Source: an uncultured Aequorivita sp. (GTDB lineage: Bacteria > Bacteroidota > Bacteroidia > Flavobacteriales > Flavobacteriaceae). Taken from it: DNA of 64,000 nt. Below, one piece after another: positions 16,750-24,628 of this stretch. The notes under the pieces are model-generated. The model worked only from the letters and a program-made list of their open reading frames with translations, was not told the origin of the DNA and did not search any database. How positions within the stretch are numbered: the stretch's first letter is position 1; each line of letters starts with the position of its first letter. The position numbers and the translations under genes are program-made. Where the stretch lies: positions 124,001-188,000 of the forward strand of contig CAKZLK010000016.1 of assembly GCA_937125455.1 (NCBI GenBank). The letters are read 5' to 3'.

Positions 16750-18888
16750 TTACTCCTTAATTCCTTCCAAATCCAATAAAAAAGCATAATCCATAGCTAC
16801 TTCCTTCAACGCTTCAAAACGTCCGGAAGCCCCGCCGTGGCCAGCATCCATATTGGTTTGCAGTAGTAAAGTATTTTTATCAGTTTTTAAATCTCTTAGC
16901 TTAGCAACCCACTTTGCTGGCTCCCAATATTGCACTTGACTGTCGTGCAGGCCAGTTGTAACAAGCATATTAGGGTATTCTTTTGCCGTTACATTATCAT
17001 ATGGTGAATAACTTTTCATATAATTATAATAATCTGCTTCATTTGGGTTTCCCCATTCGTCATATTCACCTGTGGTTAATGGAATTGAATCATCAAGCAT
17101 TGTAGTAACAACATCAACAAAGGGAACCGAAGCAATAACGCCATGGTATAGTTCAGGCGCCATATTCACAATGGCTCCCATTAAAAGTCCGCCAGCGGAA
17201 CCTCCCGAAGCGTAAAGATGTTCTTTGGAAGTATAACCTTCTTCAATCAAAAATCTTGAGGCATCAATAAAATCGGTAAACGTATTTTTCTTTTTAAGCA
17301 ATTTCCCGTCCTCATACCATTGTCGGCCCATATATTCTCCGCCGCGAACATGCGCGATTGCAAAAATAAACCCACGGTCCAAAAGACTTAAACGTACCGA
17401 TGAAAAATAAGGATCAATTGTAGCGCCGTATGATCCATAACCATAAAGTAGCAACGGATTTTTCCCGTCTTTTTTTATTCCCTTCCTATAAATTACCGAC
17501 ATCGGAATTTTTGTTCCATCTTCGGCTGTCGCCCACAAACGTTCGGTTTCGTAATTATCTTTATCAAATTTTCCACCCAAAACTTCTGTTTCTTTCAAAA
17601 GCGTTTTTTCTTTGGTTTCCATATTGAAATCAATCACGGAAGCTGGTGTATTCAACGAATTATAGCCGTAACGCAATGTTTTTGTGTCAAATTCAGGATT
17701 TTGAGTAGTGAAAGCGGTATAAGTTTCATTATCGAAAGGAAGATAATAATCTGTATCTCCCTTCCATTTTTTTATACGAATTTTTGTAAGACCGTTATTC
17801 CGCTCGCTGATTACCAAATAATCTTTGAAAATATCTATGTCTTCAAGCAGAACATCGTTGCGATGCGAAATCATATCCACCCAGTTTTCTTTGGAAGTTT
17901 TATCCTCAGAAGTCTTCATTAGCTTAAAATTGATCGCTTTGTCTTTATTGGTCAACACATACCAATTGTTTCCATAATGCGAAATGCTATATTCCAAACC
18001 GCGTTCTCTAGGCTGAAATATTTTGAATTCGCCCATAGGTTTATCGGCATCTAAAACTCTGTATTCTGAAGTAAGTGTGCTATAGGAGCCAATTAATATG
18101 TATTTTTTCGACTTCGTTTTGTAAACATAGGTACCGAACGTGTCATCTTCTTCTGTAAAAACAAGTTCATCCGTAATTGGATCTGTGCCTAAAGTATGGC
18201 GAAAAATTCTATCTGCGCGAAGTGTTTTATCGTCTTTTCGGGTATAAAACAGTGTTTTGTTGTCACTCCCCCACGTAGCGCTACCAGTAGTTAGTGGAAT
18301 CCTTTCTGGATAAATTTCACCAGTTTTCAGGTTTTTAATGAATATATCATATTTTCTTCGACTAAGTGTGTCTACGCCAAAAGAAATAAGATTGTTATCT
18401 TCAGAAACATTCAAACCCGAAAGATTATAATAAGAATAATCTTTTGCCATCTCGTTTACGTCAAAAAGAATTTCTTCTTTTGCATCCAACGAACCTTTTT
18501 TTCGGGTGTAAATTGGATAATCCTTTCCAGTTTCGTAACGGGTTATGTAGTAATAACCGTTCAATTTATAAGGAACCGATTCATCATCTTCCTTAATACG
18601 CGACTTCATTTCCTCAAAAAGAGCCGTCTTGAACTTTTGGGTGTGTGCCGTCATCGCTTCGTAATACGTATTTTCATCATTCAAGTAATTAATTACTTTT
18701 TCATCTTCGGGATTGTTGAGCCAGTAATAATTATCAATGCGAACATCGCCATTGACTTTTAGTTCCTTGGCAATTTTTTCGGCTTTAGGGGGAGTAATTT
18801 TCATAATAGCTTCTCTAATTTCCTGCGCGTTTATTGAAGCGGCAAAAGTAAGGCTTGCAATTGAAACAAAAACAAATTTTTTCATCAT
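16750..18888 (-). CDS. ptrB: Oligopeptidase B (S9 prolyl oligopeptidase family), exported
   Basis: This 712-residue serine peptidase cleaves short peptides after basic residues in the PtrB family. A signal peptide (MMKKFVFVSIASLTFAASINA) puts it outside the cytoplasm, unlike E. coli PtrB. The N-terminal propeller follows (about residues 80-430), entered through VRIDNYYWLNNPEDEKVINYL. The C-terminal alpha/beta hydrolase has the nucleophile in GGSAGG (about Ser562), the Asp in LHDSQV (about 646) and the His in DAGHGG (about 682). The motif YGSYGATIDPYFSSVRLSLLDRG before the Ser is characteristic of oligopeptidase B. It is a single-gene unit, divergent from ybaB. Confidence 0.9.
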   Translation of the reverse strand: MMKKFVFVSIASLTFAASINAQEIREAIMKITPPKAEKIAKELKVNGDVRIDNYYWLNNPEDEKVINYLNDENTYYEAMTAHTQKFKTALFEEMKSRIKEDDESVPYKLNGYYYITRYETGKDYPIYTRKKGSLDAKEEILFDVNEMAKDYSYYNLSGLNVSEDNNLISFGVDTLSRRKYDIFIKNLKTGEIYPERIPLTTGSATWGSDNKTLFYTRKDDKTLRADRIFRHTLGTDPITDELVFTEEDDTFGTYVYKTKSKKYILIGSYSTLTSEYRVLDADKPMGEFKIFQPRERGLEYSISHYGNNWYVLTNKDKAINFKLMKTSEDKTSKENWVDMISHRNDVLLEDIDIFKDYLVISERNNGLTKIRIKKWKGDTDYYLPFDNETYTAFTTQNPEFDTKTLRYGYNSLNTPASVIDFNMETKEKTLLKETEVLGGKFDKDNYETERLWATAEDGTKIPMSVIYRKGIKKDGKNPLLLYGYGSYGATIDPYFSSVRLSLLDRGFIFAIAHVRGGEYMGRQWYEDGKLLKKKNTFTDFIDASRFLIEEGYTSKEHLYASGGSAGGLLMGAIVNMAPELYHGVIASVPFVDVVTTMLDDSIPLTTGEYDEWGNPNEADYYNYMKSYSPYDNVTAKEYPNMLVTTGLHDSQVQYWEPAKWVAKLRDLKTDKNTLLLQTNMDAGHGGASGRFEALKEVAMDYAFLLDLEGIKE

Positions 18889-18895
18889 TATAAGG

Positions 18896-18927
18896 TTGTT
18901 ATATAGCTAACCAATTTAGTAAATTTG
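18896..18927 (+). promoter_or_regulatory. Promoter of the ybaB-like gene
   Basis: A TTG element at 18896-18898 and TAAATTTG at 18920-18927 are separated by 21 bases, inside the usual range, with the start codon 23 bases further on. Confidence 0.6.
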
Positions 18928-18949
18928 CATTAAACTAAAATAAAAAAAT

Positions 18950-19273
18950 ATGTTTGGAGATTTAATGGGAATGATGGGCAAATTGAAAGAGACCCAAGAA
19001 AAAGTAGAAGTCACAAAAAAGCGCTTAGACACTGTGCTAATTGATGAAACCAGCAGTGATGGACTTTTAAAAATTACGCTTACTGCAAACAGAAAAATTA
19101 AAACCATCGAGATAGCCGATAACCTCTTGGAAGACAAAGAGCAACTGGAAGATTATTTAATCCTAACCCTAAATAAAGCAATTGAAAAAGCCACAAACGT
19201 AAATGAAACTGAAATTGCAGCTGTTGCGAAAGAAGGAATGCCAAATATTCCAGGTATGGATATGTTTAAGTAA
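18950..19273 (+). CDS. YbaB/EbfC-family nucleoid-associated DNA-binding protein
   Basis: The protein has 107 residues. It begins with the YbaB-like helix [20 protein letters not shown], followed by the central sheet ([31 protein letters not shown]) and a C-terminal helix ending in the Met/Gly/Pro tail [12 protein letters not shown] seen in this family. YbaB homologues are small dimers that bind DNA with little specificity. The usual neighbours recR or dnaX are absent. It is divergent from oligopeptidase B, with its own good promoter. Confidence 0.85.
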   Translation: MFGDLMGMMGKLKETQEKVEVTKKRLDTVLIDETSSDGLLKITLTANRKIKTIEIADNLLEDKEQLEDYLILTLNKAIEKATNVNETEIAAVAKEGMPNIPGMDMFK

Positions 19274-19381
19274 TTGAATGATAAAATTCCTATAAAAGGA
19301 GTGATTTTTTTTTCAAAATAGATTGTTTTTTCCGATATTACACGTTATAAAATTTAGAAAACTTTAAATAAGCTATTAATT

Positions 19382-19702
19382 ATGTTTGAACTAAAAAAAA
19401 GCGGTGATAAATATCACTTTACTTTAAAAGCAAGTAACGGACAGGTAATTCTTTCCAGCCAGATGTATGCTACCAAAGCATCAGCAATGAACGGTATTGA
19501 ATCTGTTCAGAAAAATTGTGGGAAAGACAGTAGTTTTGAGATGAAAACCGCTAAGAACGGTAAAATCCACTTCAACATTAAAGCTACAAACGGACAGGTT
19601 ATTGGAAGCAGCCAAATGTATGCTGCGGAAAGTGGCGCAAAAAATGGAATTGAATCTGTTCGTAAAAATGCTCCTGGAGCTTCAGTAAAAGAAATAGAGT
19701 AA
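19382..19702 (+). CDS. YegP-family protein with two DUF1508 repeats
   Basis: The protein has 106 residues made of two tandem copies of about 50 residues. Copy 1 includes FTLKASNGQVILSSQMYATKASAMNGIESVQKN and copy 2 FNIKATNGQVIGSSQMYAAESGAKNGIESVRKN. This is the compact all-beta YegP/DUF1508 unit, whose structures are known but whose function is not. It has no signal peptide. It is closed by the terminator at 19721-19750. Confidence 0.88.
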   Translation: MFELKKSGDKYHFTLKASNGQVILSSQMYATKASAMNGIESVQKNCGKDSSFEMKTAKNGKIHFNIKATNGQVIGSSQMYAAESGAKNGIESVRKNAPGASVKEIE

Positions 19703-19720
19703 CCCTTTATTCATTCAATG

Positions 19721-19750
19721 AAATCCTCGGTTTTCCGGGGATTTTTTTTT
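19721..19750 (+). terminator. Intrinsic terminator after the YegP gene
   Basis: The stem 19721-19730 / 19735-19744 (AAATCCTCGG / CCGGGGATTT, one G-U pair) has a four-T loop and is followed by further Ts. Confidence 0.85.
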
Positions 19751-19783
19751 CTCATAGAAAACTATAATTAATAAGTAATCAAA

Positions 19784-20008
19784 ATGGAACTACTAAACAA
19801 CTGGCGCATCATTCTTCTGCTCTGCCTTACATTAGGCCTGGCTCCTTTTTTTCCTGAACCACATATTTGGGGTAAACTTAAATGGATTGCTGGTGGCGCA
19901 GTTGGAATGCAAGCTGCAGATTGGTTTGATGTTTTGCTGCACGGTTTTCCTTTCATTCTGCTGCTTAGATTATTGATAATTAAGCTCATCCCTTCCAAAA
20001 AGAATTAA
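19784..20008 (+). CDS. Small inner-membrane protein of unknown function
   Basis: This 74-residue protein has two likely membrane spans: residues 8-22 (RIILLLCLTLGLAPFF) and 52-68 (FPFILLLRLLIIKLI). Between them is a conserved-looking loop EPHIWGKLKWIAGGAVGMQAADWFDVLLHG. Small proteins with the pattern LGLAPFFPEPHIWGK and DWFDVLLHG are widespread and have been loosely named RND transporter, which cannot be right at this length. It is a single-gene unit between a terminator and the E1 promoter. Confidence 0.7.
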   Translation: MELLNNWRIILLLCLTLGLAPFFPEPHIWGKLKWIAGGAVGMQAADWFDVLLHGFPFILLLRLLIIKLIPSKKN

Positions 20009-20056
20009 GCTAAGCATTCTTTTCATTTTTAAATATTGGCTGTGTATAACTAACCA

Positions 20057-20087
20057 TTGTGAAACACGCTCGATTTCGTTATTTTTG
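20057..20087 (+). promoter_or_regulatory. Promoter of the fused E1 dehydrogenase gene
   Basis: TTG at 20057-20059 and TATTTTTG at 20080-20087 are spaced 20 bases apart; the start codon is 20 bases downstream. Confidence 0.65.
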
Positions 20088-20107
20088 CAAATGTAAAACC
20101 CATTGTA

Positions 20108-22522
20108 ATGCAAACAAACCCTAAGACCAACGGAGAGATTTCTTTTGACGATTTTAAAGAAACCGTACTTAACGATTATAAAATAGCAGTAACCAGTCGT
20201 GAATGCAGTTTATTGGGCCGTCGCGAAGTACTTACCGGAAAAGCTAAGTTCGGAATTTTCGGAGACGGAAAAGAAGTACCTCAACTCGCTTGGGCAAAAG
20301 CATTCCAAAACGGCGATTGGCGCAGTGGATATTACAGAGATCAAACCTTTATGATGGCTATTGGGAAACTTACCATTGAACAGTTTTTCGCAGGTCTTTA
20401 TGCACACACCGATATTAATGCCGATCCAATGAGTGCGGGAAGACAGATGGGTGGCCACTTTGCAACCCATAGTCTAAACGAAGACGGCAGCTGGAAAAAC
20501 CTTACTGCACAAAAGAACAGCAGTGCCGATATTTCACCTACAGCTGGACAAATGCCGCGCCTTTTGGGCCTGGCACAAGCTTCAAAAATTTTCAGAAACG
20601 TAAAAGGGATTGAAAATAAAACCAACTTCTCCATAAACGGAAACGAAGTTGCTTGGGGAACTATAGGAAATGCCAGCACCAGCGAGGGGCTATTCTGGGA
20701 AACCATAAACGCCGCAGGCGTATTACAAGTACCAATGGTAATGAGTGTTTGGGATGATGAATACGGAATTTCAGTACACGCAAAATACCAGACTACTAAA
20801 GAAAATATTTCAGAAGTACTTAAAGGCTTTCAGCGTAACGAAGAGGAAGACGGTTATGAAATTATCCGTGTTAAAGGATGGGATTACCCTGAACTTATTG
20901 AAGTCTATAATCGCGCTTCAAAAATAGCAAGGGAAGAACACGTTCCCGTTTTGATACATGTGCAACAGTTGACTCAACCACAAGGACATAGCACCAGTGG
21001 ATCGCACGAAAGATACAAAAGCAAGGAGCGCTTGGAGTGGGAGGGTAAATACGACTGCAATGTAAAAATGCGTGAATGGATGATCAATAGCGATATTGCT
21101 TCCGAAGAAACACTTGTTGAAATTGAAAAAGATATAAAGAAAAAAGTGCGTGACGGAAAAAAAGCAGCTTGGGATGCTTTCGTTTCACCTCAGAAAAAAG
21201 AACAAGAAGAAGCAGTTTTATTACTTGGAAATTTATCCGAAACCAGCGCTAACAAAAATTTTATTGAAAAGATAAAGAATGAACTTGCAGCGGAAAAAGA
21301 ACCGTTGCGAAGAGACATTCTGGCTTCCACTAGAAAAGCATTACGTTATGTAGTGAGCGAAGACTCTTCTGAAAAGAAACAACTACAAGACTGGGTTAAT
21401 AATTATTTCGAAATAATTCAACCCAAATACAGCGCACACCTTTACAGCGAAGCAAAGAAAAATGCCAAAACCGTAAAAGAGGTCCTTCCCTCCTATGCCA
21501 ACAATGCGGAAGAAGTGGATGGCCGAGTAATTATCCGTGACAACTTTGACACTATCTTCAACAAATATCCAGAAGTTTTAATCTTTGGAGAAGACAGCGG
21601 TGAGATTGGTGACGTAAACCAAGGGCTGGAAGGAATGCAAGAAAAGTACGGGAAACTAAGGGTTGCTGATGTCGGAATTCGCGAGGCAACCATTCTCGGA
21701 CAAGGTATTGGGATGGCTATGCGTGGTTTGCGCCCCATTGCAGAGATTCAGTATTTAGACTATATATTGTATTGTCTTCAAATAATGAGCGATGATCTAG
21801 TGACCGTCCGTTATCGAACCAACGGCACTCAAAAAGCACCATTGATCGTTAGAACTCGTGGCCACAGACTAGAAGGTATTTGGCACAGTGGTTCGCAAAT
21901 GGGGGGATTGATTCATCTGCTTCGTGGAATGTATATTCTCGTGCCACGAAATATGACAAAAGCTGCAGGTTTTTACAATACATTATTGGAAACTGACGAA
22001 CCCGCATTGGTAATTGAATGCTTAAATGGCTATCGTTTAAAAGAAAAAATGCCGAATAATCTTGGAGACTTTAAAACCCCGATTGGCGTAGTTGAAACTG
22101 TAAAAGAAGGAACAGACATTACTCTGGTTTCTTACGGAAGTACATTACGCGTAATTGAAGAAGCTGCCAAAGAACTACAACAAGCTGGTATTGATGCCGA
22201 AATTATTGATGTTCAATCGTTACTTCCTTTAGATATTAACCACGATTTGGTAAAGAGTGTTGCTAAGACAAATCGCCTACTTGTTATTGATGAAGACGTT
22301 CCTGGCGGAGCTTCAGCTTATATACTTCAAAATATCTTGGATGTGCAAGGTGGTTACAGATATTTGGATAGCAAACCACAAACGCTCACTGCTAAAGACC
22401 ATCGACCTGCTTATGGAACAGATGGTGATTACTTTAGCAAGCCTTCAGCAGAGGATGTTTATGAAAAGGTTTACGAAATTATGCACGAGGCAAATCCAAA
22501 AGACTTTCCAAAACTGCGATAA
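20108..22522 (+). CDS. 2-oxoacid dehydrogenase E1, alpha and beta subunits fused (branched-chain type)
   Basis: This 804-residue thiamine-diphosphate enzyme would decarboxylate a 2-oxoacid and pass the acyl group to a lipoylated E2. Residues 1-380 correspond to the alpha subunit (YYRDQTFMMAIGKLT, then the cofactor region GNASTSEGLFWETINAAGV...VWDDEYGIS). Residues 460-804 are the beta subunit (FGEDSGEIGDVNQGLEGMQEKYG, EIQYLDYILYCLQIMSDD, IIDVQSLLPLD). In place of the classical GDG...NN thiamine motif it reads G-N-A...D-D. The single-chain form resembles the branched-chain type common in Bacteroidota. This would feed iso- and anteiso acyl-CoA synthesis, but pyruvate cannot be excluded. No E2 or E3 gene is adjacent. 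Confidence 0.88.
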   Translation: MQTNPKTNGEISFDDFKETVLNDYKIAVTSRECSLLGRREVLTGKAKFGIFGDGKEVPQLAWAKAFQNGDWRSGYYRDQTFMMAIGKLTIEQFFAGLYAHTDINADPMSAGRQMGGHFATHSLNEDGSWKNLTAQKNSSADISPTAGQMPRLLGLAQASKIFRNVKGIENKTNFSINGNEVAWGTIGNASTSEGLFWETINAAGVLQVPMVMSVWDDEYGISVHAKYQTTKENISEVLKGFQRNEEEDGYEIIRVKGWDYPELIEVYNRASKIAREEHVPVLIHVQQLTQPQGHSTSGSHERYKSKERLEWEGKYDCNVKMREWMINSDIASEETLVEIEKDIKKKVRDGKKAAWDAFVSPQKKEQEEAVLLLGNLSETSANKNFIEKIKNELAAEKEPLRRDILASTRKALRYVVSEDSSEKKQLQDWVNNYFEIIQPKYSAHLYSEAKKNAKTVKEVLPSYANNAEEVDGRVIIRDNFDTIFNKYPEVLIFGEDSGEIGDVNQGLEGMQEKYGKLRVADVGIREATILGQGIGMAMRGLRPIAEIQYLDYILYCLQIMSDDLVTVRYRTNGTQKAPLIVRTRGHRLEGIWHSGSQMGGLIHLLRGMYILVPRNMTKAAGFYNTLLETDEPALVIECLNGYRLKEKMPNNLGDFKTPIGVVETVKEGTDITLVSYGSTLRVIEEAAKELQQAGIDAEIIDVQSLLPLDINHDLVKSVAKTNRLLVIDEDVPGGASAYILQNILDVQGGYRYLDSKPQTLTAKDHRPAYGTDGDYFSKPSAEDVYEKVYEIMHEANPKDFPKLR

Positions 22523-22631
22523 TAATAAAACAACTCATTGGTTCCTATTGTAAAGCCGCTATGCTGAATTAATCGCATTTAATCGAATATTTAATTCCTT
22601 AAGCTATTAATTACATTTTATTCAATAAGCA

Positions 22632-22664
22632 TTTGGAAGTATTGAATTAATTACTTTAAATTAG
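22632..22664 (+). promoter_or_regulatory. Promoter of the asnB leader transcript
   Basis: TTTG at 22632-22635 and TAAATTAG at 22657-22664 (seven of eight to TAnnTTTG) are separated by 21 bases. Transcription would start near 22668, about 25 bases before the leader ORF. Confidence 0.5.
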
Positions 22665-22692
22665 CAAAACATTTATTAAAACAAACAAGTTT

Positions 22693-22740
22693 ATGTCTTT
22701 CTTCAGCTTTAACAACAATAATAATAACGTGCTGCCGTAA
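22693..22740 (+). CDS. asnB leader peptide with six consecutive Asn codons
   Basis: The ORF encodes MSFFSFNNNNNNVLP and a TAA stop at 22738. Codons 7-12 (22711-22728) are AAC AAC AAT AAT AAT AAC. It lies between a promoter and an intrinsic terminator directly upstream of asparagine synthetase. This is how ribosome-mediated attenuators (trp, his, thr, ilv type) are built, with the control codons matching the product amino acid. The stop is two bases before an RNA segment (22742-22751) that can pair either upstream or downstream. The peptide is expected to act only through its translation. Confidence 0.8.
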   Translation: MSFFSFNNNNNNVLP

Positions 22741-22741
22741 C

Positions 22742-22796
22742 AAAAACTTGTCGCGATATATGGCCTGTCAAGTTTTTCTTGACAGGCTTTTTTTTT
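22742..22796 (+). terminator. asnB attenuator: antiterminator and terminator hairpins
   Basis: The terminator is a perfect ten-base stem, 22763-22772 with 22778-22787 (GCCTGTCAAG / CTTGACAGGC), a five-T loop and nine Ts at 22788-22796. The competing antiterminator is 22742-22750 (AAAAACTTG) with 22769-22777 (CAAGTTTTT), which destroys the left arm and loop of the terminator. A third pairing, 22685-22692 (ACAAGTTT) with 22744-22751 (AAACTTGT), would sequester the antiterminator strand. A ribosome stalled on the Asn codons leaves 22742-22751 free (read-through); one reaching the stop codon covers it (termination). Confidence 0.82.
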
Positions 22797-22829
22797 GAAC
22801 TAAAACTAACTATTTAAATTATAGAAATT

Positions 22830-24500
22830 ATGTGTGGAATTGTATGTGCATTTAAACTTAAAGAGCCTGCGGAAGCGTTAAGACTTCAGGTATTATCAAT
22901 GGCAAAGTGTATTCGTCATCGCGGACCGGACTGGAGCGGAATTTTCAGTAATGATAACGCCATTATGGCGCACGAAAGGCTTGCTATTGTTGATCCCACA
23001 TCTGGTAAGCAGCCACTTTTTAGCAGTGACGGCAATTTAGTTCTTGCAGCCAATGGCGAAATTTATAACCATATGGCGCTTCGGAAACAATTTGAAGGAA
23101 AATATACCTTTCTAACTAAAAGTGACTGCGAGGTAATACTGCCTTTATATAAAGAAAAAGGCGCTGCCTTTCTTGACGAAATGAACGGCATATTCGGTTT
23201 TGCAATCTATGACATCGAAAACGACAATTACTTTATAGCCCGAGACCATATGGGCATTATACCACTATATATGGGTTGGGATCAAAACGGAACTTTTTAT
23301 GTCGCATCCGAGTTGAAAGCTTTGGAAGGCATTTGCACAAAAATTGAACTCTTCCCTCCTGGTCATTATCTGGACAGTCGTGAGGGCGAACTGAAACGTT
23401 GGTACACCCGTGATTGGATGGACTATAAAAATGTAAAGGACAACGCAACTGAAATCGCAGAACTACGCAACGCTTTAGAAGCCGCAGTACACCACCAATT
23501 GATGAGCGACGTGCCTTATGGAGTTTTATTATCAGGCGGATTGGACAGTAGTATTACTTCAGCCATTGCAAAAAAATATGCCGAAAAACGTATTGAGAGT
23601 GAAGACACCGAAAGCGCTTGGTATCCACAACTTCATAGTTTTGCGATTGGCTTAGAAGGTAGTCCAGATCTTGCTGCGGCGCAAAAAGTAGCAAATCACT
23701 TAAAGACAGTCCACCACGAAATAAAATTTACGATACAGGAAGGTATAGATGCAATTCGCGATGTAATTTATCATCTGGAAACTTATGACATTACCACCAT
23801 CCGTGCCAGTACACCTATGTACCTAATGGCACGCGCTATTAAAGCTATGGGTATCAAAATGGTGCTTAGTGGCGAGGGCTCTGATGAAATATTTGGGGGC
23901 TATCTCTATTTCCACAAAGCGCCTAATGCCGAAGAGCTCCATAAAGAAACCGTTCGGAAGTTGGACAAACTGCATATGTATGATTGTCTTCGCGCCAATA
24001 AATCGCTCGCAAGTTGGGGGATTGAAGGTCGCGTTCCCTTCTTGGACAAGGAGTTTATGGATGTAGCCATGAGTATTAACCCACAGGATAAAATGATTAA
24101 CGGCGAACGTATGGAAAAATGGGTACTACGCAAAGCCTTTGAAGACATGCTCCCAGAAAGCGTTGCATGGCGCCAAAAAGAACAGTTTAGCGATGGCGTA
24201 GGCTATAGTTGGATTGACACTTTGAAGGAAATGGTAAACGAGCAAGTATCTGACGAACAACTCGAAAATGCCAAATACAAATTTCCCATACAAACGCCTA
24301 CTACCAAGGAAGAGTTTTATTACCGAAGTATTTTTGCTGAACATTTCCCCAGTGATACCGCGGCACTCAGCGTACCCTCTGTACCCTCAGTGGCGTGTAG
24401 CAGTCCGATTGCATTGGAATGGGATGCCAGTTTTAAAAATATGAACGACCCCAGTGGACGAGCTGTTAAGAATGTACACGCTGATGCATATGGAGAGTAA
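22830..24500 (+). CDS. asnB: Asparagine synthase B, glutamine-hydrolysing
   Basis: This 556-residue cytosolic enzyme makes asparagine from aspartate, glutamine and ATP. The mature protein starts at the nucleophile Cys2 (MCGIVCAF). The glutaminase domain covers residues 2-200, with RHRGPDWSG and ANGEIYNH. The synthetase domain begins at about 210 with the ATP pyrophosphate loop LLSGGLDSS (about 235) and contains SGEGSDEIFGGYLYFHKAP and the WGIEGRVPFLDKEFMD segment. Length and order match E. coli AsnB. Expression is predicted to be governed by the attenuator immediately upstream (22693-22796), the only asnB-specific regulatory element visible. Confidence 0.96.
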   Translation: MCGIVCAFKLKEPAEALRLQVLSMAKCIRHRGPDWSGIFSNDNAIMAHERLAIVDPTSGKQPLFSSDGNLVLAANGEIYNHMALRKQFEGKYTFLTKSDCEVILPLYKEKGAAFLDEMNGIFGFAIYDIENDNYFIARDHMGIIPLYMGWDQNGTFYVASELKALEGICTKIELFPPGHYLDSREGELKRWYTRDWMDYKNVKDNATEIAELRNALEAAVHHQLMSDVPYGVLLSGGLDSSITSAIAKKYAEKRIESEDTESAWYPQLHSFAIGLEGSPDLAAAQKVANHLKTVHHEIKFTIQEGIDAIRDVIYHLETYDITTIRASTPMYLMARAIKAMGIKMVLSGEGSDEIFGGYLYFHKAPNAEELHKETVRKLDKLHMYDCLRANKSLASWGIEGRVPFLDKEFMDVAMSINPQDKMINGERMEKWVLRKAFEDMLPESVAWRQKEQFSDGVGYSWIDTLKEMVNEQVSDEQLENAKYKFPIQTPTTKEEFYYRSIFAEHFPSDTAALSVPSVPSVACSSPIALEWDASFKNMNDPSGRAVKNVHADAYGE

Positions 24501-24601
24501 TTTAATAATGAATGTGTATGGACTTTCGCAATCTTTATAAACAGTATTATTTATTAGCATTTTATACATCCACTCTTAAGTTATAACTCGGTAGCGTTTC
24601 G

Positions 24602-24609
24602 TATCTTTG
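24602..24609 (+). promoter_or_regulatory. Putative -7 promoter box for purB
   Basis: TATCTTTG is an exact TAnnTTTG match 19 bases before the purB start. Confidence 0.5.
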
Positions 24610-24628
24610 CGCTTTTAAATTTTCAACC

